Shown here one piece after another: positions 26,703-35,375 of a stretch of 62,475 bases of DNA. Source of the stretch: a bacterium (lineage in GTDB: Bacteria > Myxococcota_A > UBA9160 > UBA6930); the NCBI GenBank assembly GCA_024226235.1, contig JAAELW010000415.1, positions 1 to 62,475 of the forward strand. Direction: 5' to 3'. The notes under the pieces were generated by a model that searched no databases, was not told where the DNA came from, and saw only the letters and a list, made by a program, of their open reading frames with translations. The first letter of the stretch is position 1, and every line of letters starts with the position of its first letter. The translations under genes were made by a program, and so were the position numbers.

Positions 26703-27785
26703 TCAGGGGGTTTCCACGGCCGCCAGCAGACCGCGGAGTACTTCATCCACGTCGATGCCGTCGGCTTCGGCTTCGTAGGAGAGGATCAAGCGGTGGCGCA
26801 GGACATCCGGTGCGACCTGCTTCACGTCGTGAGGTGTGACATAACGACGCCCTGCGAGCAGCGCGTGCGCTCGCGCTGCTCGGCTCAGGAAGATCGAGGC
26901 TCGAGGTGAGGCGCCGACGGCCACCGCGCCGCTGGCCGCACGTTTCTCTGGACGCTCGAGCATCGCACCAGCGAGATCCGGTTCGCGGGTCGCCCGTACG
27001 AGCCGTACCGCGTAGTCGATGACCGGATCCGCGGCGTGTACGCGCCGGGCCGCCGCGCGCAGCCCCAGGATCTGTTCCGGGTCCGCAACAGCACGCACCT
27101 CCGTCGGACCGGCGCCATCGCGGGCAACGATTTCACGCTCCTCGCCCGCGTTCGGATATCGCACCTGTAGTTTCAACAGGAAACGGTCGACCTGTGCTTC
27201 GGGCAGCGCGTAGGTGCCCTCCAGATCGATCGGGTTCTGGGTGGCCATCACCAGGAAGGGGTCCGGCAGCGGGAAGGTCTGATCGCCGATCGTCACCTGG
27301 CGCTCTTCCATCGCCTCGAGCAGGGCCGATTGTACCTTGGCCGGTGCGCGGTTGATCTCGTCGGCCAGGACGACCGGCGAGAATACCGGGCCCTTGCGTA
27401 CCTCGAAGCGTTGCTCATCCGGGACGAAGACCGGGGTGCCCACGAGATCGCTCGGCAACAGGTCCGGTGTGAACTGGATGCGTCGGAAGCCCAGGCCCAG
27501 CACCTGGGCCAGCGCGCGGACAGCTGTCGTCTTGGCCAGCCCGGGCACGCCCTCGACCAATACGTGCCCCCCGGAGAGCAGGCCGATCAGCAGGCCGTCG
27601 ACCAGGCCCTGCTGGCCCACCAGGGCCCGCGCGATCTCCTCACGCAGGGCCTTCAAGACGATTTCGGCTCCATCCATCGCGTCATTTGCGTTCAATGGCT
27701 CATCCTGGTCATAGGGTTCGTCTCGAAATCCGAATCCATGCGTACCGTTCATGCGTACCGGATAAGACGCCTGGGCCCTGGTCAT
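26703..27785 (-). CDS. MoxR-family AAA+ ATPase
   Basis: The protein is 360 residues. Walker A is GVPGLAKT (79-86), Walker B is VVLADEINRA (Asp140, Glu141), followed by sensor-1 MATQNPIDLEGTY and the arginine-rich C-terminal lid. MoxR ATPases couple ATP hydrolysis to maturation of protein complexes with vWA partners; five downstream genes encode or contact vWA proteins. ATG 27785 overlaps the stop of the RfaE2-like gene (ATGA), and ATG 27752 is a possible alternative that removes 11 residues. The first 40 residues are acidic and outside the family core. Confidence 0.93.
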   Translation of the reverse strand: MTRAQASYPVRMNGTHGFGFRDEPYDQDEPLNANDAMDGAEIVLKALREEIARALVGQQGLVDGLLIGLLSGGHVLVEGVPGLAKTTAVRALAQVLGLGFRRIQFTPDLLPSDLVGTPVFVPDEQRFEVRKGPVFSPVVLADEINRAPAKVQSALLEAMEERQVTIGDQTFPLPDPFLVMATQNPIDLEGTYALPEAQVDRFLLKLQVRYPNAGEEREIVARDGAGPTEVRAVADPEQILGLRAAARRVHAADPVIDYAVRLVRATREPDLAGAMLERPEKRAASGAVAVGASPRASIFLSRAARAHALLAGRRYVTPHDVKQVAPDVLRHRLILSYEAEADGIDVDEVLRGLLAAVETP

Positions 27786-28273
27786 CGTTTCCGTTGGATC
27801 CGCTCCACGATCGCGGTCGTCCGCGCACCGGCAACCTGGCGAAGCCGCCGCACCTCGCCCCGGAAGCCCGGGGGTAGATCCTGGGCCTTCAGGACGGTCA
27901 ATGGCCAGTCTCCGCCCTTGGCATAGACATCCGGCGACAGAGCAGCCAGCGTGGCCCGTGGCGTGGCCCCTCCGAACACCATCACCCAATCGACGCATTC
28001 CAGAGCCCCCAGCACTTCTGCCCGTTGGCGGGCTGGGACGATGGGGCGTCTCGGGCCCTTGAAGCGGCGCACCGAGGTGTCGCTGTTGATGGCCACGACC
28101 AACCGGTCGCCAAAGCTGCGTGCCTGTTCCAGGCTGCGCACGTGGCCTACGTGAATCAGATCGAAGCAGCCGCTGGTGAAGACCACGCGCTCGCCGCGAC
28201 GTTGGGCGCGGCGGATCGCCGTCTGTGCGTTGCTCCTCGTGACGATCTTGCTGCGCGCGTTCTTTCGGTTCAC
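27782..28273 (-). CDS. rfaE2: RfaE2-type heptose-1-phosphate adenylyltransferase
   Basis: The protein is 163 residues of the cytidylyltransferase fold: SGCFDLIHVGHV carries the HxGH nucleotide-binding motif (41-44). NSDTSVRRFKGPRRPI and AKGGDW match the HldE C-terminal domain and stand-alone RfaE2. The activity is D-glycero-beta-D-manno-heptose 1-phosphate + ATP to ADP-heptose, for LPS inner core. Unusually it lies between an AsmA-like gene (GTGA overlap) and moxR (ATGA overlap), not with heptose genes. Related nucleotidyltransferases act on glycerol phosphate or ethanolamine phosphate, so the exact substrate is uncertain. The basic N-terminus (1-30) may be an extension. Confidence 0.82.
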   Translation of the reverse strand: MNRKNARSKIVTRSNAQTAIRRAQRRGERVVFTSGCFDLIHVGHVRSLEQARSFGDRLVVAINSDTSVRRFKGPRRPIVPARQRAEVLGALECVDWVMVFGGATPRATLAALSPDVYAKGGDWPLTVLKAQDLPPGFRGEVRRLRQVAGARTTAIVERIQRKR

Positions 28274-31029
28274 GAGTCTTTCCTCTCGGCATTCTGGGCC
28301 GGCTGCGGCCGGGCTTGGCGAGGCAGCAGCACGGATTGGATGCGCTGGATCCCGCCCCAGACGAACCCCGGGAGGTCCTGCAGGACGAAGCTGGCCGGGC
28401 CCACTGCGGTGATCGATTTCACTGGGATGATGCGCGCCCGCGGCTCGGCAATCGCACCCTCGACCGTGAAGTAGGCACCTACCAGGTTCCGGTTGGTGCC
28501 GAGCAGGACCCGGTTCACGAGTGGCAACCGGTCGATCATCCGATCGAGTGTCGGGAAGAAGAAGATGCCCAGAACTCCTTGCAGCGGGTGAGGGTTCTCG
28601 ACGCCGAGCTCCATCGAAGCACCCATCCGGAAGGTCGGAGCCTCTATGGTCAACACGTCGCTGCGCAGACGGCCTGTTTCAATGCGGCCGTTCAAGTCGA
28701 TCGCATCGTAGGCTACCCGATCCCGACTTCCGAACGGGCTCCACCGGTCGCTGGCGAGTGTGACGGCGAGCATCAGCGGTAGCTTGCGGTGCAGCATGCC
28801 ATTGCGAGCGTGCAGTGCGAAGTAGCCTCGCGCGGAGGTCAGCGGTGGATGCTCTTCGAGCAGCTCGCCCGAGACCTGGATCGCACCGTGCAGGGTGCCC
28901 GTCAGGGCGACCTCTCCGAGGCCCGAGGAACGCCACAGATCGTCGATCGGAATACCCTCGAGCATGACTCCGCCGTCGTAGAGCACGCGGCCCTCGCGGC
29001 CGAGTTCCAGATCCAGCTTGCCGCGCACTTCGCCCTGCGGTGCGAGCTCGATCTCCAGTTCCTGCAGGGCCAGCTCGCTGCCGCGGGCGGTGAAGCTTCC
29101 CGAACTTCCGCGGATGCGGATGTCGCCGATTCGGGTCGATCTCGAATCGAAACGTCCTCGCGCCCAGATGCGTCGCGGGGCCGTCGGCTGCATTGCTTCG
29201 AAAGGCGGGCCGACTTCGACGTCTGCGACGACCTGACCGTCATGCCAATCGTCAGGCACCCCTTCGTAGAAGTCCACCCGCGCCGTCACAGGCATTCCGG
29301 CCCACACGGCGTGTTGAATATCGACATGGATGCCGCTGCTGGCGGGTGCGATCTCGGCACTCAGCTGTTCGAGAGTGCAGAGCAGTGCCGGGTGGGCCAG
29401 CCAGTCTGCCTCGATCCGGACGCGCTGCCAGGACGGGGAGCGACTCTCGTCGCGGCGCGAGCGCAGCCAATCGCGGGTTGCGTCGAAACCCGGCAGGGGC
29501 GGCACGTCCGAGGGCCGGACGCAATGGAACTCGTCGCTGGATTGGATGTGAGAGAGGCCGCGGACCTGCCCCCGGATTGCCGGGAGAGGCTTGCTGCGGA
29601 AGTCCGCCTTCAGTGAGCGCAGCGTCAGCTCGTCGCCGCGGAAGGATACGTCGGCCGTGACGTGCTCCATGCGGTCGGTCTCTCCGACGCGGATCGTGCC
29701 CTCGGCAAGAGAAAGATCGAGACCGACCGCGCCGGGCCGACCGAACAGCTCGCCCGAGAGCAGCTCGTTCCAGCCGCTCACCGTGGTCTCGGTCTCCGCG
29801 CGCAGCTGCACGATCTGCCCGCTCTCGAGGCGCTCCATCACCACCTGTATCGGCTCGCGCACTTCCGGTGGAAGTTCTGCGATTCGGCTGCGCAGCTCTG
29901 CGTCGAGGGCGAGATCCTCCACCGCGAGGGCCATGCGTACCGGAGAACCCTTGCGAACCGGTAGAGCCAGGCGTCCGTCCGCGTGGATCCGCATGCCGTG
30001 GTCGTTCCAATCGCCTCGCACCAATCGCAGGGTGTCCTCGGTGGCCTGCAATTCGAGGCGCAGCGCTGGCTTGGGCAGCTCCACCTGCCACGCGGGTTCA
30101 CCCGGCGGATCGACGCGGACCCCGAGGCGCGGCCCGTGAAGCTCGATGTTCAGCTCGTGAGCGGTCTTCGGCCGCGACCGCCAGCTCAACTTGCCGCTGA
30201 GCTTTCCCGAAAGCCGGGCAGGCTTGGTGAGTGAGGCCCACGCGGCCGCCTCGATCCCATCCAAGTCGAGCGTTGCCTGCACGACGTTCTCGTGCAGGTC
30301 GATGTCGGCTTCGAATCGCCCGCCGCTTGGACCTGTCCCGGATACTCCGATCTGGCCCCCTTCTGGCCCACAAGCCAGGGTGCCCTGCAGGTCACGGATT
30401 TCGAGGGTGCCCCGGGTCGAACGCCCGGCCGTCACCAGTCGGCCACCCAGTGCGTCGATTGCAGGCAGCAGGCAGAGCTCTTCTCGGAGCCAGTCCGCTG
30501 TGTTGGAGAGCCCGGCGGTCCATTGCTGAACGGCGTCTTCGGAGCCGGATCCCAGGTCCTGCTCTCCGTCATCCAATACCGGCAGCAGGATCTGTGGCTC
30601 CACCAGCACGAGTTGGTGGACCGGCGTGGTTCCCCTGAGCCACGCCATCAGGTCGACCTCGGCGTGAATCCGGTCCACTTCGAGGCCCGGACCCGAAAGC
30701 CCCGGCCAACCGGTCGCGTGGGAGATCTCGAGATGTACCCATGGCCACGCATCGCCCCGGCGCAGTTGGGTGCTTTCCAAGATGACCTGGGTCCCCAGAG
30801 CCTCGGAGAGCCCGCTTTCGAGAGCGGCCTCCAGATAGACCGGCCCCAGCCGGGTGGCGGAAACGAATCCCACCCCCATCGCTGCCGCGAAGATCGCGAC
30901 GAGGAACACCACGATCAGGCCGCGACGCACGCCCAAGGTCCTCACCGAAGGGGCGACTTCCGGCCTCCACCGGGCGCGGAGCCGCCCGCGAGGCGGACGG
31001 TAGCAACCAACCAAGGCTTGATTCCCCAT
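28270..31029 (-). CDS. AsmA/YhdP-like large envelope protein
   Basis: The product is 919 residues. One N-terminal TM (about 35-56) is followed by a long beta-rich periplasmic body with AsmA-type repeats. A C-terminal AsmA-2-like block contains DRMIDRLPLVNRVLLGTNRN and VEGAIAEPRARIIPVKSI. Such proteins form repeating-beta-groove bridges thought to move phospholipid between inner and outer membrane. The N-terminal start is uncertain: ATG 31029 gives a 35-residue basic cytoplasmic leader, while in-frame GTG 30945 would begin just before the TM. It heads the coupled rfaE2-moxR-Bat run by a GTGA overlap. Confidence 0.82.
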   Translation of the reverse strand: MGNQALVGCYRPPRGRLRARWRPEVAPSVRTLGVRRGLIVVFLVAIFAAAMGVGFVSATRLGPVYLEAALESGLSEALGTQVILESTQLRRGDAWPWVHLEISHATGWPGLSGPGLEVDRIHAEVDLMAWLRGTTPVHQLVLVEPQILLPVLDDGEQDLGSGSEDAVQQWTAGLSNTADWLREELCLLPAIDALGGRLVTAGRSTRGTLEIRDLQGTLACGPEGGQIGVSGTGPSGGRFEADIDLHENVVQATLDLDGIEAAAWASLTKPARLSGKLSGKLSWRSRPKTAHELNIELHGPRLGVRVDPPGEPAWQVELPKPALRLELQATEDTLRLVRGDWNDHGMRIHADGRLALPVRKGSPVRMALAVEDLALDAELRSRIAELPPEVREPIQVVMERLESGQIVQLRAETETTVSGWNELLSGELFGRPGAVGLDLSLAEGTIRVGETDRMEHVTADVSFRGDELTLRSLKADFRSKPLPAIRGQVRGLSHIQSSDEFHCVRPSDVPPLPGFDATRDWLRSRRDESRSPSWQRVRIEADWLAHPALLCTLEQLSAEIAPASSGIHVDIQHAVWAGMPVTARVDFYEGVPDDWHDGQVVADVEVGPPFEAMQPTAPRRIWARGRFDSRSTRIGDIRIRGSSGSFTARGSELALQELEIELAPQGEVRGKLDLELGREGRVLYDGGVMLEGIPIDDLWRSSGLGEVALTGTLHGAIQVSGELLEEHPPLTSARGYFALHARNGMLHRKLPLMLAVTLASDRWSPFGSRDRVAYDAIDLNGRIETGRLRSDVLTIEAPTFRMGASMELGVENPHPLQGVLGIFFFPTLDRMIDRLPLVNRVLLGTNRNLVGAYFTVEGAIAEPRARIIPVKSITAVGPASFVLQDLPGFVWGGIQRIQSVLLPRQARPQPAQNAERKDS

Positions 31030-31185
31030 GGGGACAAGACTTCACGAGCATGCGGGAAACACGCGACTTGCCTTCCATCCCCTCGGGAAATCACCACCTT
31101 TGCCCACCTGCGTCCCTTTCCCAATCCGGCTCAAGCCTTGATTTTCCTAAAGAAATCCCGCTTTCAGACGAAACGATTTGCATTG

Positions 31186-31200
31186 TGGCGGCTTGCGCCA
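31186..31200. promoter_or_regulatory. Inverted repeat upstream of the XRE gene
   Basis: TGGCG-GCTTG-CGCCA is a perfect 5-bp inverted repeat with a 5-nt spacer, centred 33 bp before the XRE start. Small XRE regulators often bind such operators near their own start. The rest of the 196-bp gap to the AsmA-like gene shows an AT-richer stretch (31138-31156) but no convincing -35/-10 pair. Confidence 0.25.
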
Positions 31201-31225
31201 GCGAAGCTCCAGTGGGGATCGGCGA

Positions 31226-31501
31226 GTGAACGAAGAGAGCAGCGGACAGTTTCCGAACCGGGTTCGAGAGCTTCGGGAGAACCGCCTGATGACCCAGGCC
31301 CAGCTCGCGCGCAAGGCCAAAGTCGCTTTGCGCACGATCCACAGTGTGGAGAAGGGCATGAACTGCCGGATGGACACCAAGCGTAAGATCCTCCTCGCCC
31401 TCGGGATGCGTTTCGAGGACAAGGACCAGGTCTTCCCGTCGGCATATCGGCGCCTGCCCTCGCCTTTCGATCAGGGCGGATCGCCTTTCGGCACGCACTA
31501 G
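31226..31501 (+). CDS. XRE-family helix-turn-helix regulator
   Basis: The protein is 91 residues. A single HTH_3/XRE domain (about 10-65) reads VRELRENRLMTQAQLARKA for helices 1-3, then VALRTIHSVEKG as the recognition helix, and ends ILLALGM. The C-terminal 25 residues are short and basic with no sensor domain. GTG 31226 is chosen because it starts just before the domain; TTG 31178 would add 16 residues with two early Cys. It lies 59 bp before the ptsP frame on the same strand, which suggests that it regulates or is co-expressed with nitrogen-PTS genes. An inverted repeat lies upstream. Confidence 0.85.
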   Translation: MNEESSGQFPNRVRELRENRLMTQAQLARKAKVALRTIHSVEKGMNCRMDTKRKILLALGMRFEDKDQVFPSAYRRLPSPFDQGGSPFGTH

Positions 31502-31560
31502 TCTCAGGTCCGGTACCCTTGAATCCCATCTGGACGATGGGGATCGGGGGGGGGTGAGTC

Positions 31561-33942
31561 ATTCCGGATCGGCAAACCCTGCTGGCGGATGTCGCCGGGA
31601 TCGTTTCGCGTTCCCATGATCTGCGCGAAACGCTCGACAACGTCGTCAACCTCGTGGCGAAGCAGCTCGACGCCGATGCCTGCTCGGTCTACCTGACGGA
31701 AACCGATCTGCGTCACTTGCAGCTGCAGGCGACGATCGGTCTTGACCGCAACGCGGTGGGTCGGGTGCGCTTGCCTCCTGGTGAGGGACTGGTGGGCCAC
31801 GCAGCGAAAGAAGGCCATCCGATCGCCTTTACCGATGCGCAGGGTCATGACGCCTACCGGTACTTCCCTGAAACCGGAGAGGAGCGCTACGCATCACTGG
31901 CTGCCGCTCCGCTGATCGTTCGTGGTTCCGAAAGCAACCGGGGCCTGACGATCGGAGTTCTCGTCGTGCAGACCCTGGAGGAGCGGGTCTTTTCCCAAGA
32001 CGATCTCGGGCTACTCGATACCTGCGCGCGGCTGATCGCACCCGTGGTCATGAATTCCCAGCTGTTGGCGGTGGTCTCCGGGAGCACTGACGACCGCGCG
32101 CGTATCACCAAAGAGCTCGGCGAGGCAGGCCTGCACCCGCGCACGAGTCCGGGCGAAACGGAGCGCGGTGTCGAGATCCACGGCATTCCGACTTCCCGCG
32201 GCATCGCCATCGGGCCGGTCTACTTCATGGACGACAGCGTGGACCTCGACCGTATCGATTACACGCCGAACCCGGATCCCGACATCGAGTGGGCCGATCT
32301 GAGTGGCGCTCTCGAGGATTCCCGGCGGGAACTCGATGGTCTTCGGGGCGATCTTGGAGATCGCTTCGGGGCCGAGTTCGGAGCCATCTTCAACACGCAC
32401 ATCCAGATGCTCGAGGACAAGGGCTTCGTCGCGAAACTCGAGACCGGCGTCCGTAACACCGGAAGCGCGCTGGCCGGGCTAACCCATGTCCTCGACGAAT
32501 ACGCCCAGACGTTTGCTGCGATCGAGGATCCGTACTTCCAGGAACGCGGCAGCGATGTACAGGAGGTGGGTCAACGCGTCATCGCGCGCTTGCTGGGTCT
32601 GCGTCACCAGGCAGCCCAGCTTGGCGAGGGCTCGGTCGTGGTCGCCTCGAATCTGCTGCCTGCCCACTTTGCCCTGCTCGACCCCGAGAAGGTCACCGCG
32701 ATCGTTTCCGAGCACGGTGGCCCCACCTCCCACGGTGCGATATTTGCGCGCGCGTTGGAGATTCCGGCGGTCACCGGTGCTGCTGGAGTGCTCGAGACGG
32801 TGCGATCCGGCGAGGAAGTGATCGTCGACGGCGATTCCGGGCGCGTCTTCCTCTCGCCGGACGACAGCCTTCGAGCCGAATATCAGCGCGCACAGCAGCG
32901 TGCCCAGGTTGCCCTGGAGCATCTGGATGCGCTTGCCGACCGACCCGCAGAAACCTGGGACGGGCATCGGGTGCGCTTGACCGCGAACGTCGGCCTGCTC
33001 TCTGATCTACGCCTCTGCGAGCGTCATGGGGCCGAGGGCGTCGGCCTCTTCCGCACCGAACTGCTGGCTCTCGTGCACCGTGGTTTCCCCAGTGAGGACG
33101 AGCAGCAACAGCTTTACGAGGGTGCTGCCCAGGCCATGTCGCCGAGGCCGGTCACGATCCGCACTCTCGACCTGGGCGGTGACAAGGCCATCCCGAACCT
33201 TCAGGTCGAGGAGGAGGAGAACCCCCAGCTCGGCTGGCGCTCGATCCGGCTCTCGCTCTCCCATCTGGACGGCTTCCGCGCGCAGCTGCGCGCCATTTTG
33301 CGGGCGAGTGCAGTCGGAAACGTGCGCATCCTGCTCCCGATGGTTTCACAGCTCGACGAGTTGCGACGCGTGTACGAGATCATCGATGAAACCAAGCACG
33401 AGCTTCGCCGCCGGGGCATGCCGTTCGATCCGAATGTGCCGATCGGCATCATGATCGAGGTTCCCTCCGCGGCCGTGACTGCTGATGTACTCGCTCGAGA
33501 ATGTGATTTCTTCAGCATCGGCACGAACGATCTCACCCAGTACACGCTGGCCGTCGATCGCGGAAACGAACGGGTCGCCCACCTCTACGATTCGCTGCAC
33601 CCCGCGGTGTTGTGTCTGATCGATCACTCCGTGCGCGCGGCCGCTCGCGCCAACATTCCGATCTCGCTCTGCGGTGAGATGGCAAACGACCCGTTGGCTG
33701 TTCCGATCCTCGTCGGCCTGGGCCTGGGCGAGCTCTCTGGCGTCGCCGGCGCAATCCCTGTCGTCAAGGAAATCGTCCGATCCCTCGATATGGGCGAAGC
33801 CGTGAGCGATGCGCGCCAGGCCCTCGACGCGGAGTCTCCCTCCGATGTCCACGCCATCGGCGCCCGTCGTCTCGAAGAGGCCGGCCTGCTCGACCACCCG
33901 GATATCGGCGACTGGCTCCGCCGCTCCATCGAACGAAGCTGA
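31561..33942 (+). CDS. ptsP: GAF-containing phosphoenolpyruvate-protein phosphotransferase (EI-Ntr)
   Basis: EI-Ntr takes phosphate from PEP and passes it to NPr. Domains are N-terminal GAF (about 1-150 of a 793-residue frame), the EI N-domain and swivelling His domain with GGPTSHGAIFAR (His about 391), and the C-terminal PEP-binding barrel with IGTNDLTQYTLAVDRGN and CGEMAND. The start is odd. The frame is closed by TGA at 31555-31557 and the first standard codon is GTG 31654, which removes the first GAF helix. An ATT at 31561 sits 6 bp after a run of nine G and GGTGA, so a non-AUG start or an assembly error is likely. A terminator follows the stop. Confidence 0.9.
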   Translation: MPDRQTLLADVAGIVSRSHDLRETLDNVVNLVAKQLDADACSVYLTETDLRHLQLQATIGLDRNAVGRVRLPPGEGLVGHAAKEGHPIAFTDAQGHDAYRYFPETGEERYASLAAAPLIVRGSESNRGLTIGVLVVQTLEERVFSQDDLGLLDTCARLIAPVVMNSQLLAVVSGSTDDRARITKELGEAGLHPRTSPGETERGVEIHGIPTSRGIAIGPVYFMDDSVDLDRIDYTPNPDPDIEWADLSGALEDSRRELDGLRGDLGDRFGAEFGAIFNTHIQMLEDKGFVAKLETGVRNTGSALAGLTHVLDEYAQTFAAIEDPYFQERGSDVQEVGQRVIARLLGLRHQAAQLGEGSVVVASNLLPAHFALLDPEKVTAIVSEHGGPTSHGAIFARALEIPAVTGAAGVLETVRSGEEVIVDGDSGRVFLSPDDSLRAEYQRAQQRAQVALEHLDALADRPAETWDGHRVRLTANVGLLSDLRLCERHGAEGVGLFRTELLALVHRGFPSEDEQQQLYEGAAQAMSPRPVTIRTLDLGGDKAIPNLQVEEEENPQLGWRSIRLSLSHLDGFRAQLRAILRASAVGNVRILLPMVSQLDELRRVYEIIDETKHELRRRGMPFDPNVPIGIMIEVPSAAVTADVLARECDFFSIGTNDLTQYTLAVDRGNERVAHLYDSLHPAVLCLIDHSVRAAARANIPISLCGEMANDPLAVPILVGLGLGELSGVAGAIPVVKEIVRSLDMGEAVSDARQALDAESPSDVHAIGARRLEEAGLLDHPDIGDWLRRSIERS

Positions 33943-33953
33943 CCCCACCGAAG

Positions 33954-33987
33954 GGGGACGCAAGGGACTTCCCTGTTCCCCAGTTTT
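33954..33987 (+). terminator. Intrinsic terminator after ptsP
   Basis: A hairpin with arms GGGGA...AGGG and CCCT...TCCCC (33954-33981, small bulges) is followed by AGTTTTCT. It lies 11 bp after the ptsP stop and ends against the stop codon of the convergent nuclease-fold gene, so it may serve both directions. Confidence 0.6.
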
Positions 33988-34677
33988 CTAGGCGAGATCG
34001 GCGACCAGTGCGGCGTGGTCGGAGCCTTCGATGGTGTGGAGGGTGCAGTCGATGATCTCGACGCCGCCGGTGAAGATGTGATCGATGCGGAGCAGGCGGC
34101 GGCCGGCAGCGAACGTCGGGCCCCAGGTGCGGGAGGGGCGTTCGCCGCGGGTGCGGGCCAGTGCGTGCGGGCCGTCGGTCAGGTGTTCGCACATGCGGTG
34201 GTAGGCCGGCCACAGGGGAGTCGCATTGAAATCGCCTGCGACGATTCGGTGGGCGTGGGGGACGCTCTCGAAGTAATCGACCAGCCCAGCGACCTGACCA
34301 CGGCGCCGGGGCAGCGTGATCCAGGGAGGCGGGGTGCCGTGGGGGGCCTGGAGGTGGACGCCGACCACCTCGAGCGGGGCGTCCAGATGAGGCCAGTCCC
34401 GTGGGTCCAGCCGCGTTACTCGCGCGTCGCGGTGAGGGAGCGGAAGCCGGTCCACCTCCCCGGGGTGGCGCAGCGCGAGGCCGGCGCCTTCGTGGTCGGT
34501 GCGAGGCTCGAGCTTGCCGTGAGGGAGCACGGTCTGGATGGCTTCCGCCTGGGCTGGGTCCAGTTCCTGGAAGCAGGCCACGTCCACCTGGAGAGTCTCG
34601 ATCAGCTGGACAACTGCTTCTGGGCGGGCACCGCCATTGAACAGATTGGCGGTCATCAGCCGAAGGTGGGGGGTCAC
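33988..34677 (-). CDS. Endonuclease/exonuclease/phosphatase-fold protein
   Basis: The protein is 229 residues. EEP-fold catalytic motifs appear in order: TANLFNG (Asn10), FQELD (Glu38), the GDFNATP pair (Asp-Asn, about 146-148) and the terminal SDHAAL (Asp-His). These four define the metal-dependent phosphodiesterase active site of the DNase I/sphingomyelinase superfamily. No signal peptide or DNA-binding addition is seen. It is first (most upstream) only of itself; the DUF374 gene lies 41 bp upstream on the same strand and may be co-transcribed. Substrate (DNA, lipid headgroup or phosphoinositide-like) is not determined. Confidence 0.87.
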   Translation of the reverse strand: MTPHLRLMTANLFNGGARPEAVVQLIETLQVDVACFQELDPAQAEAIQTVLPHGKLEPRTDHEGAGLALRHPGEVDRLPLPHRDARVTRLDPRDWPHLDAPLEVVGVHLQAPHGTPPPWITLPRRRGQVAGLVDYFESVPHAHRIVAGDFNATPLWPAYHRMCEHLTDGPHALARTRGERPSRTWGPTFAAGRRLLRIDHIFTGGVEIIDCTLHTIEGSDHAALVADLA

Positions 34678-34718
34678 GGGTCTTCTTCTCCCGGCGGGCG
34701 CCCTGAGCCGGCCTCGGA

Positions 34719-35372
34719 TCAGAGGCCTGCTTCGAGCTCCCGGTTCAATCGATCGAGCTCACGTTCCAGGGTGAGGCGGAATCGCTCCAGTTCCTCTCCC
34801 TTTGCCCCCTTCGGCACGATCAGTGGTTCACCGTAGTGGCAGTGAACCCGGGCGAAGGGCAGGGGCAGGAGCGCGCTGTCCCAGCTCCCGAACCGGATGG
34901 CTGGGCCGGCTGCAAGGCCCACTGGAACCAGTCGGACGCCCCCAGCCCTGGCCAAGGCCACCACGCCGGGTTTGGCCTGGCCGGCGGGCCCCCGGGGGCC
35001 GTCGGGTAGCATCGCGACGATCTGGCCGCTCCGGACCCGGCGGATCATCTCCCTGAGCAGGGAGGTGGCGCCCCGGGAGGTCGACCCACGGGGGCTCGCT
35101 GCAAAGCCCAGGCGCTGCATGACCGCGTCGATCTGGTCTCCGTCGCGGCTGCGGCTCACCGGGACGGCGATCCCCCGCCCCTTCCACAAAATGGCGGCAG
35201 CGAGCAGGCCCCGGTGCCAGATGGCTGCCACGAAGGGCGGGTCCACGAAGGGCGAATCGCCCGTGGTTCGCACCCGCCAGGTGGCGCCGAGCAGGCGCAG
35301 GAAGCCTGCGGCCAGCCAGGCCAGCAGTCGGACCTGGATGCGGTACTGCCACGTGTCACGAGAACGGCCCAC
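34719..35372 (-). CDS. DUF374 lysophospholipid acyltransferase-family protein
   Basis: The protein is 217 residues. An N-terminal hydrophobic helix (about 14-30) precedes the LPLAT-like motifs IWHRGLL (His53, in place of NHxxxxD) and LPDGPRGPAGQAKPGVVALA (Asp124), the DUF374 signature. Relatives acylate lipid A precursors or unknown lipids at the inner membrane. The GTG at 35372 lies 3 bp after the EamA stop, so the two are co-transcribed and probably coupled. No heptose or lipid A gene adjoins it. The acyl donor and acceptor are unknown. Confidence 0.86.
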   Translation of the reverse strand: MGRSRDTWQYRIQVRLLAWLAAGFLRLLGATWRVRTTGDSPFVDPPFVAAIWHRGLLAAAILWKGRGIAVPVSRSRDGDQIDAVMQRLGFAASPRGSTSRGATSLLREMIRRVRSGQIVAMLPDGPRGPAGQAKPGVVALARAGGVRLVPVGLAAGPAIRFGSWDSALLPLPFARVHCHYGEPLIVPKGAKGEELERFRLTLERELDRLNRELEAGL

Positions 35373-35375
35373 CGT

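Noticed and set aside
31184-31200. Possible sigma-54 promoter (TGGCGG...TTGCG)
   Set aside because: The spacing between the GG and GC elements is 6 nt rather than the required 10 or so.
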